DNA of 64,000 nt from CAZADH01 sp964483805 (GCA_964483805.1 CAZADH010000002.1:30539-94538); one strand, 5' to 3'. Counted from the first letter of the stretch, positions 1 through 8,390 are shown. Translations and numbers: made by a program. The notes: generated by a model not told the origin, from the sequence alone.

Positions 1-137
1 ACGACGCCAGTCTTGCCCTGAGCGAAAAACTGCTCGACCTCGCGCGCCACATCGGCATGCGCCAGGTCGTCGTAATACCCGCTGACCAACAGGACCGGCG
101 TGCCGCCCATGTCCTGCACCTGCAGGTTGAAAGCCAT
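1..137 (-). CDS. STAS-domain (anti-sigma factor antagonist-like) protein, partial
   Basis: Only the first 45 or so residues lie in the window; the gene runs off the left edge. The N-terminus reads as a beta strand, a short GGTPVLLVSGYYDD segment, a helix and a GKTGVV strand. This matches the opening of STAS domains, which act in partner-switching control of sigma factors or other targets by phosphorylation of a Ser that would lie beyond the edge. The ATG at 137 is preceded by GGGAG, which overlaps the stop codon of the HEAT-repeat gene 12 bp upstream, so the two genes are probably cotranscribed. Family assignment rests on pattern only, because the diagnostic central region is missing. Confidence 0.55.
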   Translation of the reverse strand, partial: MAFNLQVQDMGGTPVLLVSGYYDDLAHADVAREVEQFFAQGKTGV

Positions 138-149
138 CGGTCTCGCTCC

Positions 150-2831
150 CTAGTCACGTTTGCGAATCATCACCACGCGGGCCACCGTGGCGCCGTCTTT
201 GTCGATCATGATCGGCAAGACCCAGCCGGCCACATGATTCCCGGTCGCGTACCCGCGCGTCCAGTTCTTCTCGCCCTGGATATGCATCAAGTTACCCTCA
301 GACGTGCGAACCGTCAACATGTCCGGAGTCACGGCCTCGATACGCCCTTCGACTTTCGTTTCGGAGGCACCGGCAACCGGCCCGGGTCGCGGGCCCTCGG
401 GCGCCTCTTCATCGGCAACGAAGCTCGTGCACAAGAGTCCGAGACCAACCAGGGCGATCAACAACACGGCCGACCGAATCGGCGCGGTGACGAAAGCATG
501 GTGAATCCCGGCAATGATCCAGGCCGGCCACGACAGGGTCTCCGCCGAGTCCGATGCGCCCTGCCCGCGCCCGGCCTGCATGGCGCGGCGACTGTAGGCC
601 GGTGGCGGCGCCTGGCGTCGAGTCTGCTCTTCGCCCCACCGCCGCGCCCACTCCTGTTCGAGCGTTCCCATCTGATTGGCGGCGATCATGCCCAGTTCGA
701 GCAACTGGTCGCGACAGCGGTCCAATGTCGCCTTCGCCGCATCACGGGCCTCGCCCTCGAGCAGGCGTGACAGCCGATACAGTGGATACATGTTGGCCAC
801 GTCAGGGTTCAGCTCGAACAGACCGAGCGCCTCGTCACGCAGAGCAGCCGAGGGGCGTGACGCCAGAAAATCGCACAGCGTGTCGCGAACCAGCACCCAA
901 TCGAACTGAACGATGCTCGCCAGGGCCGAACGCCGGTGATCTTCGCTCTGGCTCTGCAACAGGGCCCGCACGGTTGACAGTGCCTGTCCGCCGTCGAAGT
1001 GCCGCAACACCTGCAAGGCCGTGGCCCGCACCCATGGATCGGGCGCATTGAGGAACTTGCCCAACACCGGCACGATAACATCGGTGCCGTGGCGGGCGAG
1101 ATACTCGTGGGGGGCGTTAACGTGGTGGGGACTCGCGTTGTGCAGCCCCGTTTCGCCACCCCGGGCCACCCCCGGCCCCTCGCGGCGCCGGGCGGGGCGC
1201 AACGCCGCCGCCCGCAATGCCGCCGGCGACTGGCGGTCGCGCAGAATCTCGGTCAGTTGCGGTTTGATCGCCGGCAGATCGGCACTGCGCCATGAAGCAA
1301 TACGTTGTATTTTACCGGTCAGCGACAACTCGGCCCACGGCTCGGTTGCGACCGCGCTTGGCGCGTGGCCGGGGTCTGCCGGCGTCGCGGCCACCGGCGC
1401 ATGATGGGTGTCCACCGGCGCAGGCACGGTCGTCTCCGGTTTTCGTTCCGGGGGTGGGGGTGGGGCTGCAGTTTTGCGCGCAACCACAACGGGGGAAGCT
1501 GGTTCGACGGGCACGGCGGAAGCGGGCGCCGCGTCGTCAGACGGTGCTCCCACCGTGGGCGCAACCGTCCCCGACTGCGAATCGACCTTCACCGCGGCCA
1601 CAGGTGCCGACACGGGAACGGCATCGATCACGGGCCCCGCGGCGAGCACCCGATCGAGGATCTGCCGCGCCTTGGGCGTCAGGTTCCACAGACGGGCTTC
1701 ACGCAACGCGAGGCGCACCGGTTCACCACCGATGCAGACCCGCATCAACGCGACGAGTTCGATCTCGACGTCGGCATCGGCAGCATCGAGACGCGTCAAC
1801 CAGTCCTGCACGAACAACATCGCCGAGCGCCGCTCGCGGAAGGACGCCAGGCGCGCCAGGTACCCGGCGTGGTCGGTTCCCGACAGGCCGGCGGCTTCGA
1901 CCGCCTCGGCCGCCGCATCGACCAGACGCTCGAGCAGCGCCGTCTTCTGCGGCCACGATTGCTCAGCCATCGTCGCCAACGTGAACGGCATGTCGAGATC
2001 CGGATTCATCGCCACCAGGGCCCCGGCTTCTTCGAGCAGTTCCAGATCCTGTTCTGCGGCCAAAAACTGGAGCAACACCGGCTTGACCGACTCGAACGGC
2101 AATAGGAAAAGGTTGCCGATCGCCGCCATTTTGGTGCGGGTTTCGGAGCCGAGCAGCATGCCTTGCAGGTGCTGCAGCGCCTCGTCGGGATCGACGGCCA
2201 CCAGGCCCCACACCGCCAGCGCACGCAATCGCGGTTCGGGCGAACTGAGAAACAGCGGCAACTGCTTGACGAGGTGTTGTGGCGCCAACGTGACCAGGCT
2301 CTCGAGCACCGCCATCTGCAAACCCAGATGCGGTGCGAGCAATCGGCTGGTCAAGACGTCGAGCCGCTCTTGCGGCCAGTGTTTGGCGAACGTGCGCACC
2401 AGAGCCGCCCCCACGACCGGATCGGTCTCGCCGACGAGCAAATCGGGAGCATGCACGGCAAGGGCGGCCCGTCGCTTCTCGTCACACCCCAGAATCAACT
2501 CGAGCCGTTGCGCCGGGTCGACGCGCTTCAGTTCGGTCACGAACTCATGGTCCGTCGCCGGCACGCGCGGCGTCCCGTCTTTGCCAACGATGACTCCTGC
2601 CGACTGCGGGGCGACACGGCGCGCGACGGCGGCGATAGCGTATTCGAGCAGCATGCGACACTCGGGGTCGTCCTCGACCAACAGTCGCTCGTGGAGCTCG
2701 CGCAACAGATCGTCGGTGTGGCCGTGCCGCAACGCTTCTTCGTACGCCATGAGGCGGAACGAACGGAACGGCGCTGCCAGATCGGCGCGCCACGGCTCCC
2801 GAACGTTCGGCCTGGTCTGATTGTCGCTCAC
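150..2831 (-). CDS. HEAT-repeat protein with C-terminal membrane anchor
   Basis: This is an 893-residue protein. Degenerate HEAT helices (L..L..D....VR..A...L) cover about residues 60-390 and 520-700. A Pro/Ala/Val-rich linker lies at about 395-510, a single hydrophobic segment at about 790-812, and a small beta-rich C-terminal domain follows (VEGRIEAV...MLTVRT). HEAT arrays are protein-binding scaffolds, so no enzymatic role is indicated. The GTG start is supported by a promoter ending 12 nt upstream. Residues about 545-565 (near 1155-1195) are Arg/Gly/Pro-rich and do not fit the HEAT pattern. A neighbouring frame reads more naturally there, so a pair of compensating indels in a G/C-rich run is possible. 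The partial STAS gene follows 12 bp downstream. Confidence 0.75.
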   Translation of the reverse strand: MSDNQTRPNVREPWRADLAAPFRSFRLMAYEEALRHGHTDDLLRELHERLLVEDDPECRMLLEYAIAAVARRVAPQSAGVIVGKDGTPRVPATDHEFVTELKRVDPAQRLELILGCDEKRRAALAVHAPDLLVGETDPVVGAALVRTFAKHWPQERLDVLTSRLLAPHLGLQMAVLESLVTLAPQHLVKQLPLFLSSPEPRLRALAVWGLVAVDPDEALQHLQGMLLGSETRTKMAAIGNLFLLPFESVKPVLLQFLAAEQDLELLEEAGALVAMNPDLDMPFTLATMAEQSWPQKTALLERLVDAAAEAVEAAGLSGTDHAGYLARLASFRERRSAMLFVQDWLTRLDAADADVEIELVALMRVCIGGEPVRLALREARLWNLTPKARQILDRVLAAGPVIDAVPVSAPVAAVKVDSQSGTVAPTVGAPSDDAAPASAVPVEPASPVVVARKTAAPPPPPERKPETTVPAPVDTHHAPVAATPADPGHAPSAVATEPWAELSLTGKIQRIASWRSADLPAIKPQLTEILRDRQSPAALRAAALRPARRREGPGVARGGETGLHNASPHHVNAPHEYLARHGTDVIVPVLGKFLNAPDPWVRATALQVLRHFDGGQALSTVRALLQSQSEDHRRSALASIVQFDWVLVRDTLCDFLASRPSAALRDEALGLFELNPDVANMYPLYRLSRLLEGEARDAAKATLDRCRDQLLELGMIAANQMGTLEQEWARRWGEEQTRRQAPPPAYSRRAMQAGRGQGASDSAETLSWPAWIIAGIHHAFVTAPIRSAVLLIALVGLGLLCTSFVADEEAPEGPRPGPVAGASETKVEGRIEAVTPDMLTVRTSEGNLMHIQGEKNWTRGYATGNHVAGWVLPIMIDKDGATVARVVMIRKRD
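1299..1311. repeat. AATAC-N3-GTATT motif, perfect copy
   Basis: Exact AATAC-GTT-GTATT inside the HEAT-repeat gene. It is followed by TTTACC, giving an AT-rich island in GC-rich coding DNA. One of three exact copies in the window. Confidence 0.75.
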
Positions 2832-2843
2832 GGCCAGCGACCC

Positions 2844-2873
2844 ATTACAGTTTCAACGGCCACCCGCTGTCGA
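2844..2873 (-). promoter_or_regulatory. Sigma70-type promoter of the HEAT-repeat gene, near-leaderless
   Basis: On the minus strand, TCGACA (2873-2868), an 18-nt spacer and TGTAAT (2849-2844) precede the GTG at 2831. The -10 box ends 12 nt before the start codon and I see no Shine-Dalgarno, so the mRNA should have a 5' leader of only about 5 nt. Confidence 0.45.
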
Positions 2874-3044
2874 CACCTCCAGAAAAAACACGCAGAGTTC
2901 CGAATCCCGAGTTCCGAGTTCCTCAGGATCATCGGCATATCTCTGAAAAAAGCCCAGCCGACCACCACCATCGCCGCACCGACCATCGCCGTCCCCGTGT
3001 GAATTCGATTCCAGACCGGCATTGTGACACAGAACCGGTGGCGG

Positions 3045-3074
3045 TTGCATCGGTGGGGTGCCGACCACTACAAT
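3045..3074 (+). promoter_or_regulatory. Promoter of the channel/RCK gene, probably leaderless
   Basis: TTGCAT (3045-3050), an 18-nt spacer and TACAAT (3069-3074) are followed after only 6 nt by the ATG at 3081. Transcription should begin at or next to the start codon. Confidence 0.5.
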
Positions 3075-3080
3075 CCCGGC

Positions 3081-4517
3081 ATGAAGCCGGAACCACCGAT
3101 CCTGCAAAAAAACGTCGAGCGCCGACGACACCCCAGAATTCGCGCAATCGTCGATCATCCGCTGTCAGGACTGATCGTGGTCATCCTCATCTTCCTGTCT
3201 GTTGCACTCCTCGTGGTCGAAACGACATGCAGCATCTCACCGGAAATGATGGGTGGACTGCAGTTGTTGACCGATGCGCTCACCATCTTCTTCGTCATCG
3301 AACTGATCCTCCGCTGGATCGTAAGTCCGTCCAATGCACGGTTTCTGCGCAACCACTGGATCGATATCCTCGCCGTGCTCCCGTTGTTGCGGGTGTTTCG
3401 CCTCGGCCGCATTTTTCAACTCGTGCGCTTGTTGCGCGTCTTCTCGCTTGCTACCGTCTTTCAGCGCCGTGTCGCCCAGTTTGGCGGCGTGTTCGAAGGG
3501 CGGGCCGTCGAATACTCGATCTTGACCGGGTTCCTGCTGTTTGCGCTGTTGTTCGGCACCATCGGCTTCACCGAGTTCGAAGTCGGGCGGAATCCGACCC
3601 TGAACACCCCCGAGGACGCGTTCTGGAAGGCCTTGTTCTCACTGCTCTCGAATCAGTATGCCGACTATCCTGCGACCCTTGGCGGTCGCCTCGTTTTCGC
3701 ACTGTTGTCGTTGTTCGGCATGAGTGTCTTCGCGATGTTGACCGGCACGATATCTGCCGTCATGATCGACAAACTCAAGGAGAGAGCGATGCAACGCCCG
3801 GTAAACCCCGACGATCTCGAGCACCATATTGTCATTTGCGGCTTCAGCGCCAAAGTTGCCATTATCGTTCGCGAGTTTCTTGCCGAACCTCGTTACGCCG
3901 ACCGCGACATCATTCTCGTCTCAGCACAGGCCGATCTTGACGAGTTACGCACCGGGGGCATCCGCACCGAACGCATCGGCGTCGTGCGCGAGGATTTCAC
4001 GCGCATCGACGCGCTCCAAAGGGCTGGAATCACCCGTGCCGACGTGGCCATCGTCCTCTCTGAAGCCGGAGAAAACCGCGCGAACCACGACATCGATGCC
4101 AGGACCCTGCTGGCTGCATTGTCCATTGCTCGTTTGCGCCCGGGCATTCACCTCTGCGCTGAACTCTACCACCGCGAATACAGTGCCCATCTGAAGATGG
4201 GCGGCATCACCAATATCGTCATCCAGGGTGAGGTCTCGGGCAGTCTTCTGGCACGAATCGCCATGAACGAGGGTTTGCTCCCGTTCTTTGAAGATTTGCT
4301 TACGCCGGGAGAAGGCAACGCACTCTTGTTTGTGAAACCCCCGGCGAATCTCGTCGGCCGCTCCGTTCGCGATGCCGTTCCGCTCCTGCACGCCACCGAA
4401 AATTCACTGCTCGTCGCAGTGAAATCACCCAACAGCGAACTGCGCATCAATGCAGGCGATCATGTCATCCGCAGTGATGACGAACTGCTGGTGATCACCC
4501 CGGCCCGCGGCGGTTGA
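3081..4517 (+). CDS. Six-TM voltage-gated-channel-like protein with RCK (TrkA-N/TrkA-C) domain, altered selectivity filter
   Basis: This 478-residue protein resembles Kch-type potassium channels. It has TM segments at about 28-50, 60-82 and 93-105, and an S4-like run with Arg every third residue (RVFRLGRIFQLVRLLR, about 104-119). S5, a pore loop and S6 cover about 145-228. A cytosolic TrkA-N Rossmann domain starts at 248 (HHIVICGFSAK) and a TrkA-C-like domain at about 405. The pore loop reads SNQYADYP (190-197) where potassium channels have TVGYGDxxP, so K+ selectivity is doubtful. Cation conduction gated by a nucleotide-type ligand at RCK is the family role; the ion cannot be told. The ATG at 3081 follows a -10 box by 6 nt with no ribosome site, which fits a leaderless transcript. 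Confidence 0.8.
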   Translation: MKPEPPILQKNVERRRHPRIRAIVDHPLSGLIVVILIFLSVALLVVETTCSISPEMMGGLQLLTDALTIFFVIELILRWIVSPSNARFLRNHWIDILAVLPLLRVFRLGRIFQLVRLLRVFSLATVFQRRVAQFGGVFEGRAVEYSILTGFLLFALLFGTIGFTEFEVGRNPTLNTPEDAFWKALFSLLSNQYADYPATLGGRLVFALLSLFGMSVFAMLTGTISAVMIDKLKERAMQRPVNPDDLEHHIVICGFSAKVAIIVREFLAEPRYADRDIILVSAQADLDELRTGGIRTERIGVVREDFTRIDALQRAGITRADVAIVLSEAGENRANHDIDARTLLAALSIARLRPGIHLCAELYHREYSAHLKMGGITNIVIQGEVSGSLLARIAMNEGLLPFFEDLLTPGEGNALLFVKPPANLVGRSVRDAVPLLHATENSLLVAVKSPNSELRINAGDHVIRSDDELLVITPARGG

Positions 4518-4661
4518 TGCCAGACGGCGGCACCACGCGTACGCGGCTTCGGTGCACCGTGGCCAGGTCAGCAAAATTTGACGGTTCCGACCACAATCTG
4601 CAAGAATTGATGTACTGAACCGATGGCCCCGTTCGTGTCTGCCATCGAGAAGGGGTTGATC

Positions 4662-5561
4662 ATGCGCAAACTGATGCTCGTGCTGTTGATCGCAATCGGG
4701 TTCTGCAGCGTCTCGTTGCCCGCCGACTGCCAGGAATTGACGGTCTTTGCCATGTGCCCACCGCGAACCATGAGCTGGGCCAATCCGCGCGCGCTGCTGT
4801 TCTCGACCGCCGGCAACAAACTGACTTTCCACCACATGCAGTACAAGCACTCGATCGGCCACGTCTTCATCGAACTGAAGAACGGTGACGAGCGCATGAT
4901 GGCCGGCAGCATTCCGGTCGGTGATTCGAACGCCCTCAACAAACAAATGTTGATGAAAGAAGGCGTCGGCCTCGGCATCCTGTTCGCCAACATGCCCGGC
5001 ACGCTCGAAACCGCGGCCGACCTCGATCCGCAACTGCCCGACCGCTACACCTCGGGTCGCATCGCTTTCATCACGTTCAGACTGAGCCAGTCGACCTACG
5101 ACCGTCTGGTCAAATTCATCAAGGAATACAAAGAGCGCGGTTACGACAAGATCTACAACGGGCTCAACGAACCGCGCCGCGGATTGGGCGCCGGGTGCGG
5201 CACCTTCGGCATGGCCTGCCTCGATGTCGCCGGCTTGTTGCATCCGGTCTGGCGCAACGTCTGGTACCGGCATGTCGACATCGCGCAACGCCTGATCGGC
5301 GGCCGTTTCGGCGGCGGCAAGAAGGTCTCGGTCGCCCAGATCCTCATGGCTGGCTGCTGGGCCCGCGACGGCGAACCGACCCGCCGCCTCGACCTGTGCG
5401 ATCCCGACCTCGTCTACAAGTGGGTCAACGCCACCTACGATCGCCAACTCGAAAACGGCGACCGCCGCATTGGCCTGGTCAAGCGCAAGAACGCCAAGGG
5501 GCTCGTTTACGACTGTTCGCATGTGCCGACCCCGACCGAGCCGATCTTCATCGACGACTGA
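4662..5561 (+). CDS. Exported protein, possible permuted NlpC/P60 (papain-like) fold
   Basis: This 299-residue protein has a Sec signal peptide (MRKLMLVLLIAIGFCSVSLP, cleavage near residue 23). I do not recognise the family with certainty. A His early in the mature chain (GHVFIELKNGD, H67) and Cys residues later (GAGCGTFGMAC, C179 and C186) follow the His-then-Cys order of circularly permuted NlpC/P60 hydrolases, which act on peptidoglycan or acyl groups; this is inference. The ATG at 4662 is chosen because GAGAAGGGG lies at the right distance and the signal peptide begins there; an in-frame ATG at 4623 lacks both. The gene ends at a strong terminator and is convergent with the HAD hydrolase gene. 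Confidence 0.6.
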   Translation: MRKLMLVLLIAIGFCSVSLPADCQELTVFAMCPPRTMSWANPRALLFSTAGNKLTFHHMQYKHSIGHVFIELKNGDERMMAGSIPVGDSNALNKQMLMKEGVGLGILFANMPGTLETAADLDPQLPDRYTSGRIAFITFRLSQSTYDRLVKFIKEYKERGYDKIYNGLNEPRRGLGAGCGTFGMACLDVAGLLHPVWRNVWYRHVDIAQRLIGGRFGGGKKVSVAQILMAGCWARDGEPTRRLDLCDPDLVYKWVNATYDRQLENGDRRIGLVKRKNAKGLVYDCSHVPTPTEPIFIDD

Positions 5562-5582
5562 CCGTTCTCGTCACGACGGCAA

Positions 5583-5625
5583 CACCCCCGGCGACCTCGC
5601 GGACGCCGGGGGTGCTTGTTTTGTT
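5583..5625. terminator. Rho-independent terminator
   Basis: A perfect 11-bp stem CACCCCCGGCG (5583-5593) pairs with CGCCGGGGGTG (5604-5614) and is followed by CTTGTTTTGTT. It ends the exported-protein gene and lies between convergent genes. Confidence 0.85.
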
Positions 5626-5626
5626 C

Positions 5627-5639
5627 AATACAATATATT
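5627..5639. repeat. AATAC-N3-GTATT motif, AATAC-AAT-ATATT
   Basis: Lies directly after the terminator between two convergent genes, as CAATACAATATATTAC. Its position away from any start codon argues against a promoter role for this copy. Confidence 0.65.
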
Positions 5640-5644
5640 ACAAA

Positions 5645-6295
5645 TCAGGACCAGAGCGCGCGCACCCGGGCCGCAATCTTGTCGTGGTCGGTGACCTGCC
5701 AGGCCCAGAGGTGCTGCCGACGGCCCTCGGCAACATAATCGGGAATGTCGTCGAGGTAGAGAATGTGCTCGGGGGCCATGCCTGCCTGGGCGATGGCGTC
5801 GTGATAGATGGCCGGGTCTGGTTTCATCGCGCCCACACGGTGCGACATCGTCAGTTGGTTGAACCAGCGCAACGCCGGGTTGGTGCGGATCTCGAGACGT
5901 TCGTGCAGGGCATTGGTGTTCGACAGCAAGCCGATGCGGCAACGGGGTGCCAGCCACTCGACCAACGCCGTCATGACCTCGGAACGCACGAAGATGCCGG
6001 CAAAGGCCTCGTCAAAGAGAGCACAATCGAGCGGAATGCCGAGAATGTCGCACACCCGTTGGCGGAAAACGGCCTCGTCGAGTTCGCCCCGCTCAAACTC
6101 GGAGGCCAACGCCGTATGCGCGTAGAGTTGCCGCCACGCGACCTCCGGATCGCGCGGGGAGCCGGCGAGCAGGCGGCGGATGAAGCGACGGTTGTCGAAC
6201 CAGGCCATGACGTTGCCGTAATCGAACAACACCAGGCGGGGTCGCCACCCCGCCGGCGCAACCGGACCGTTCTGTGCAAAAGCAACCGTGTTCAT
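5645..6295 (-). CDS. HAD-superfamily hydrolase (YihX-like)
   Basis: This 216-residue protein shows all four HAD motifs: motif I LFDYGNVM with nucleophile D25, motif II LLSNTN, motif III Lys in GAMKPDPAIY, and motif IV LYLDDI. The FDxGNV form of motif I and the small helical cap resemble the YihX/epoxide-hydrolase N-terminal subgroup, usually phosphatases of small phosphorylated metabolites. The acid residue two after the nucleophile is Gly (D-Y-G), as in many of these relatives. The start at 6295 is preferred over 6313 because TATCAT lies 8 nt upstream of it, again without a clear ribosome site. It is divergent from the zincin gene and convergent with the exported-protein gene. The substrate cannot be named. 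Confidence 0.8.
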   Translation of the reverse strand: MNTVAFAQNGPVAPAGWRPRLVLFDYGNVMAWFDNRRFIRRLLAGSPRDPEVAWRQLYAHTALASEFERGELDEAVFRQRVCDILGIPLDCALFDEAFAGIFVRSEVMTALVEWLAPRCRIGLLSNTNALHERLEIRTNPALRWFNQLTMSHRVGAMKPDPAIYHDAIAQAGMAPEHILYLDDIPDYVAEGRRQHLWAWQVTDHDKIAARVRALWS

Positions 6296-6328
6296 GCGGC
6301 GGCATGATACCATGACCCGGGATCAACC

Positions 6329-6796
6329 ATGGCCAACTTCTCAGTATTCAAAGCGATCGTGCGCGAACAACTGCGCAAGATTCCGCGCCGGTTTCGGCGC
6401 GGCGTGCATGGCTTTCGCGTCGAACGACGCGCCAAGCGGCAGCCCGGCTCGTTGTCGGGGCTCTACATTCTCGGCACGTATCACACCGACGCCGACCATC
6501 TCGGGCCCGTAGTTACATTGTATTACGGTTCGTTTCGCCGCGTTTTCCCCGAGGCGACGCTGCGCCTGGTGCGCCGCGAGGTGGCCAAGACCATTGCCCA
6601 CGAACTGCTGCACCACTGGGAACTGCAAGCCGGACGCGACCTGCTCGGTGACGAAGACCGCCTGCAGTTAGCGCGCTGGCGCCGCCGCATGGGTCTGGCC
6701 GGCGATACGATCACCGGGCGCAGCGTCCTCGAGGCGCTCACCTTCATCTATTGCCTGCTGTTGATCCTGGCTTTCGTCGCCGCACTCGCCAATTGA
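6329..6796 (+). CDS. Zincin-like putative metalloprotease with C-terminal TM
   Basis: This 155-residue protein has a basic N-terminus, a strand VVTLYYGSFRR (61-71), and an HExxH zinc motif HELLHHWE (H91, E92, H95) followed by a GDEDRL acidic segment. The arrangement of strand, helix, HExxH and acidic tail matches the Zincin_1 (PF06262-type) family of minimal metallopeptidases, whose substrates are mostly unknown. A hydrophobic helix (about 133-153) suggests membrane anchoring. The ATG at 6329 is only 33 bp from the divergent HAD gene start and has no obvious ribosome site. Confidence 0.7.
   Translation: MANFSVFKAIVREQLRKIPRRFRRGVHGFRVERRAKRQPGSLSGLYILGTYHTDADHLGPVVTLYYGSFRRVFPEATLRLVRREVAKTIAHELLHHWELQAGRDLLGDEDRLQLARWRRRMGLAGDTITGRSVLEALTFIYCLLLILAFVAALAN
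6512..6524. repeat. AATAC-N3-GTATT motif variant, GTTAC-ATT-GTATT
   Basis: Lies inside the zincin gene, coding V-T-L-Y-Y with the AT-rich codons GTT ACA TTG TAT TAC in a run. Confidence 0.5.
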
Positions 6797-6798
6797 CA

Positions 6799-6826
6799 AC
6801 GCCGCGGCCTGACTGCGCCGCGGCGT
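6799..6826. terminator. Hairpin between convergent genes
   Basis: A perfect 10-bp stem ACGCCGCGGC (6799-6808) pairs with GCCGCGGCGT (6817-6826) across 8 nt. No T-tract follows, so it may block readthrough without being a classical intrinsic terminator. Confidence 0.45.
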
Positions 6827-6849
6827 GATCGACGACGAGCGAAGAACGA

Positions 6850-8277
6850 TCAGGGCAACCCGTTGGCGGCGGCACATTTGCCGAGCATATCGGCGCCCGG
6901 AGCGAGTTTGCGTTCTTGAACCGCAGTGTTGACCGTCAACAACCCACGTTTCGGCGCAAACCCATGTTCGTATTCGAAGCCCGACAACAGCGGTTCGACG
7001 AAGAACCCACGCAGATCGACACCTTGCGCAACCGCGGCCACGGCGTGACGCACATGCTCGAGAATGAAGGCCTCACGACGCGTGCCGGCGCGATCGTCGA
7101 CACCGACCATCGCGTAAACCGGCACCTGGACCGACTTGAGCGAAACCAGCAGTTTCGCCAGATCGGCCGGATCGATGACTTGCCCCAGGTCGTCGGCCGC
7201 CATGCCCTGCGGCACGACCCGCTCGACGAACAGGGGCTTGAGCAGGTTGAACTTGATCTCGGCCAGGCCGCGGTAGTTCACGATCAGGAAATCGGCCGCC
7301 TTCGGGAACAACGGGCCACCGGCATTGATCGGGGCGCCACCGGGAACCGACCCGCCTTTGCCAAAGGTGTCGCTCTTGCCGAACGCCTCGCCCTTGCCGC
7401 TGGAACCCGATTGACCGGCCGGGAGCGCTCGCGGCAGCACACCGTCGAGGAAGGTCCAGTTCATCAACCCGTCTTGGGCACGGGCCAACGCCACGTCGGT
7501 CGGGTTGTCGATGCGCGCCGGGCGAACCCAGGTCATGCCGTGCAGGAGACCGACGGCGCAGTTGACGCCATCGTTGTCGGCATCGGCCAGATCGTGCCGC
7601 TTGAGCATATCGTAGGCACCGCGTTGCATGCCCATCAGCACGGCAACCGCTTTGCCGTAGGGCGTCACGTCACACATGCCCGGCGGACACCGCGCGTCTT
7701 TGAAAGCCCGGGTGGCATAGGAAACCGGCTCCCGCAGCGGCAACCACTCGTCGACTTTGTCGCCGAGTCGCTTGGCCACAACCTCAGCGTACTTGTCGAA
7801 ATCGAGGATGGTCGCGGGCACCATCAACCCACCTTTGGCAGCAACCCACTGCGGCAAGGTATGATCGAACAGCACGACCATCGGGCGCAACCCCGCCTTG
7901 CGCGCGGCACCAAGCACTTCGGCATAGTGGGCCAACGACGCCTCGTCGAACTGACCCTGCATCGGCTCGATGCGGCTCCATTCGAGCGAGATGATCAAGG
8001 CGTTGAGATGGAGCTTCTTTGCCCAGTCGATGTCTTCGGGATACAACTGCCAATGGTTGCAGGCCTGCCCCGACACTGAACCATCGGAGATCTTGCCGGG
8101 CATCTGTTCCCACATTGTCCAGTCGTTGGCGTGGTTGCCCTCGTTGGCGTGGGCAGAAATCAGGCTGCCCCACAAAAACCCCGGACCAAACCCGTTACCA
8201 CCGGCCCAGACCGTCGTGCCGACCAGCAGGGCCATTCCGAGGATGCATGCGATGGCGCCGATTGACTGTCGTTTCAT
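6850..8277 (-). CDS. Exported GH1-like protein lacking the catalytic nucleophile
   Basis: This 475-residue protein has a signal peptide (about 1-25). Glycoside hydrolase family 1 landmarks are clear: FLWGSLISAHANEG (34-47), NDWTMWE (51-57), the EWSRIEP strand (99-105), HTLPQW (139-144), the acid/base region LREP with E183 (normally NEP), and a C-terminal GVDLRGFFVEPLLSGFEYEHG segment (419-439). The nucleophile strand, normally YITENG, reads YAMVGV (388-393), so V391 stands where Glu should be. A Gly/Ser-rich insertion lies at about 287-318. Retaining glycosidase chemistry is therefore unlikely; a binding or signalling role is inferred. The ATG at 8277 is preceded by GGAGA. Confidence 0.75.
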   Translation of the reverse strand: MKRQSIGAIACILGMALLVGTTVWAGGNGFGPGFLWGSLISAHANEGNHANDWTMWEQMPGKISDGSVSGQACNHWQLYPEDIDWAKKLHLNALIISLEWSRIEPMQGQFDEASLAHYAEVLGAARKAGLRPMVVLFDHTLPQWVAAKGGLMVPATILDFDKYAEVVAKRLGDKVDEWLPLREPVSYATRAFKDARCPPGMCDVTPYGKAVAVLMGMQRGAYDMLKRHDLADADNDGVNCAVGLLHGMTWVRPARIDNPTDVALARAQDGLMNWTFLDGVLPRALPAGQSGSSGKGEAFGKSDTFGKGGSVPGGAPINAGGPLFPKAADFLIVNYRGLAEIKFNLLKPLFVERVVPQGMAADDLGQVIDPADLAKLLVSLKSVQVPVYAMVGVDDRAGTRREAFILEHVRHAVAAVAQGVDLRGFFVEPLLSGFEYEHGFAPKRGLLTVNTAVQERKLAPGADMLGKCAAANGLP

Positions 8278-8359
8278 GGCTGTTCTCCAGAATCGTGCTG
8301 TTCTTCGCGGGGTCGACACACCAATACTTAATGTGGCCGTGTCGAACCGCACCGATGGG

Positions 8360-8390
8360 ATTATACCCGACAGACCGGTACCCCCTGCAA
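8360..8390 (-). promoter_or_regulatory. Promoter of the GH1-like gene
   Basis: On the minus strand, TTGCAG (8390-8385), a 19-nt spacer and a perfect TATAAT (8365-8360). It leaves a leader of about 75 nt before the ATG at 8277. Confidence 0.5.

Noticed and set aside
1408..2820. Long plus-strand open frame opposite the HEAT-repeat gene
   Set aside because: Ser/Arg/Ala-rich composition without domains; it mirrors the GC-rich third positions of the real minus-strand gene.
2890..2925. Short direct repeats of GAGTTCC/GAATCCC type upstream of the channel gene
   Set aside because: Only about 35 bp and three imperfect units; no flanking repeats or associated gene, so I do not call a mobile or CRISPR element.
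5627..5639. AT-rich motif copies as promoters (-10 boxes)
   Set aside because: Several copies lie between convergent genes or deep inside genes without a -35 box or downstream start; the constant 3-nt spacer and two-fold symmetry fit a binding site better.
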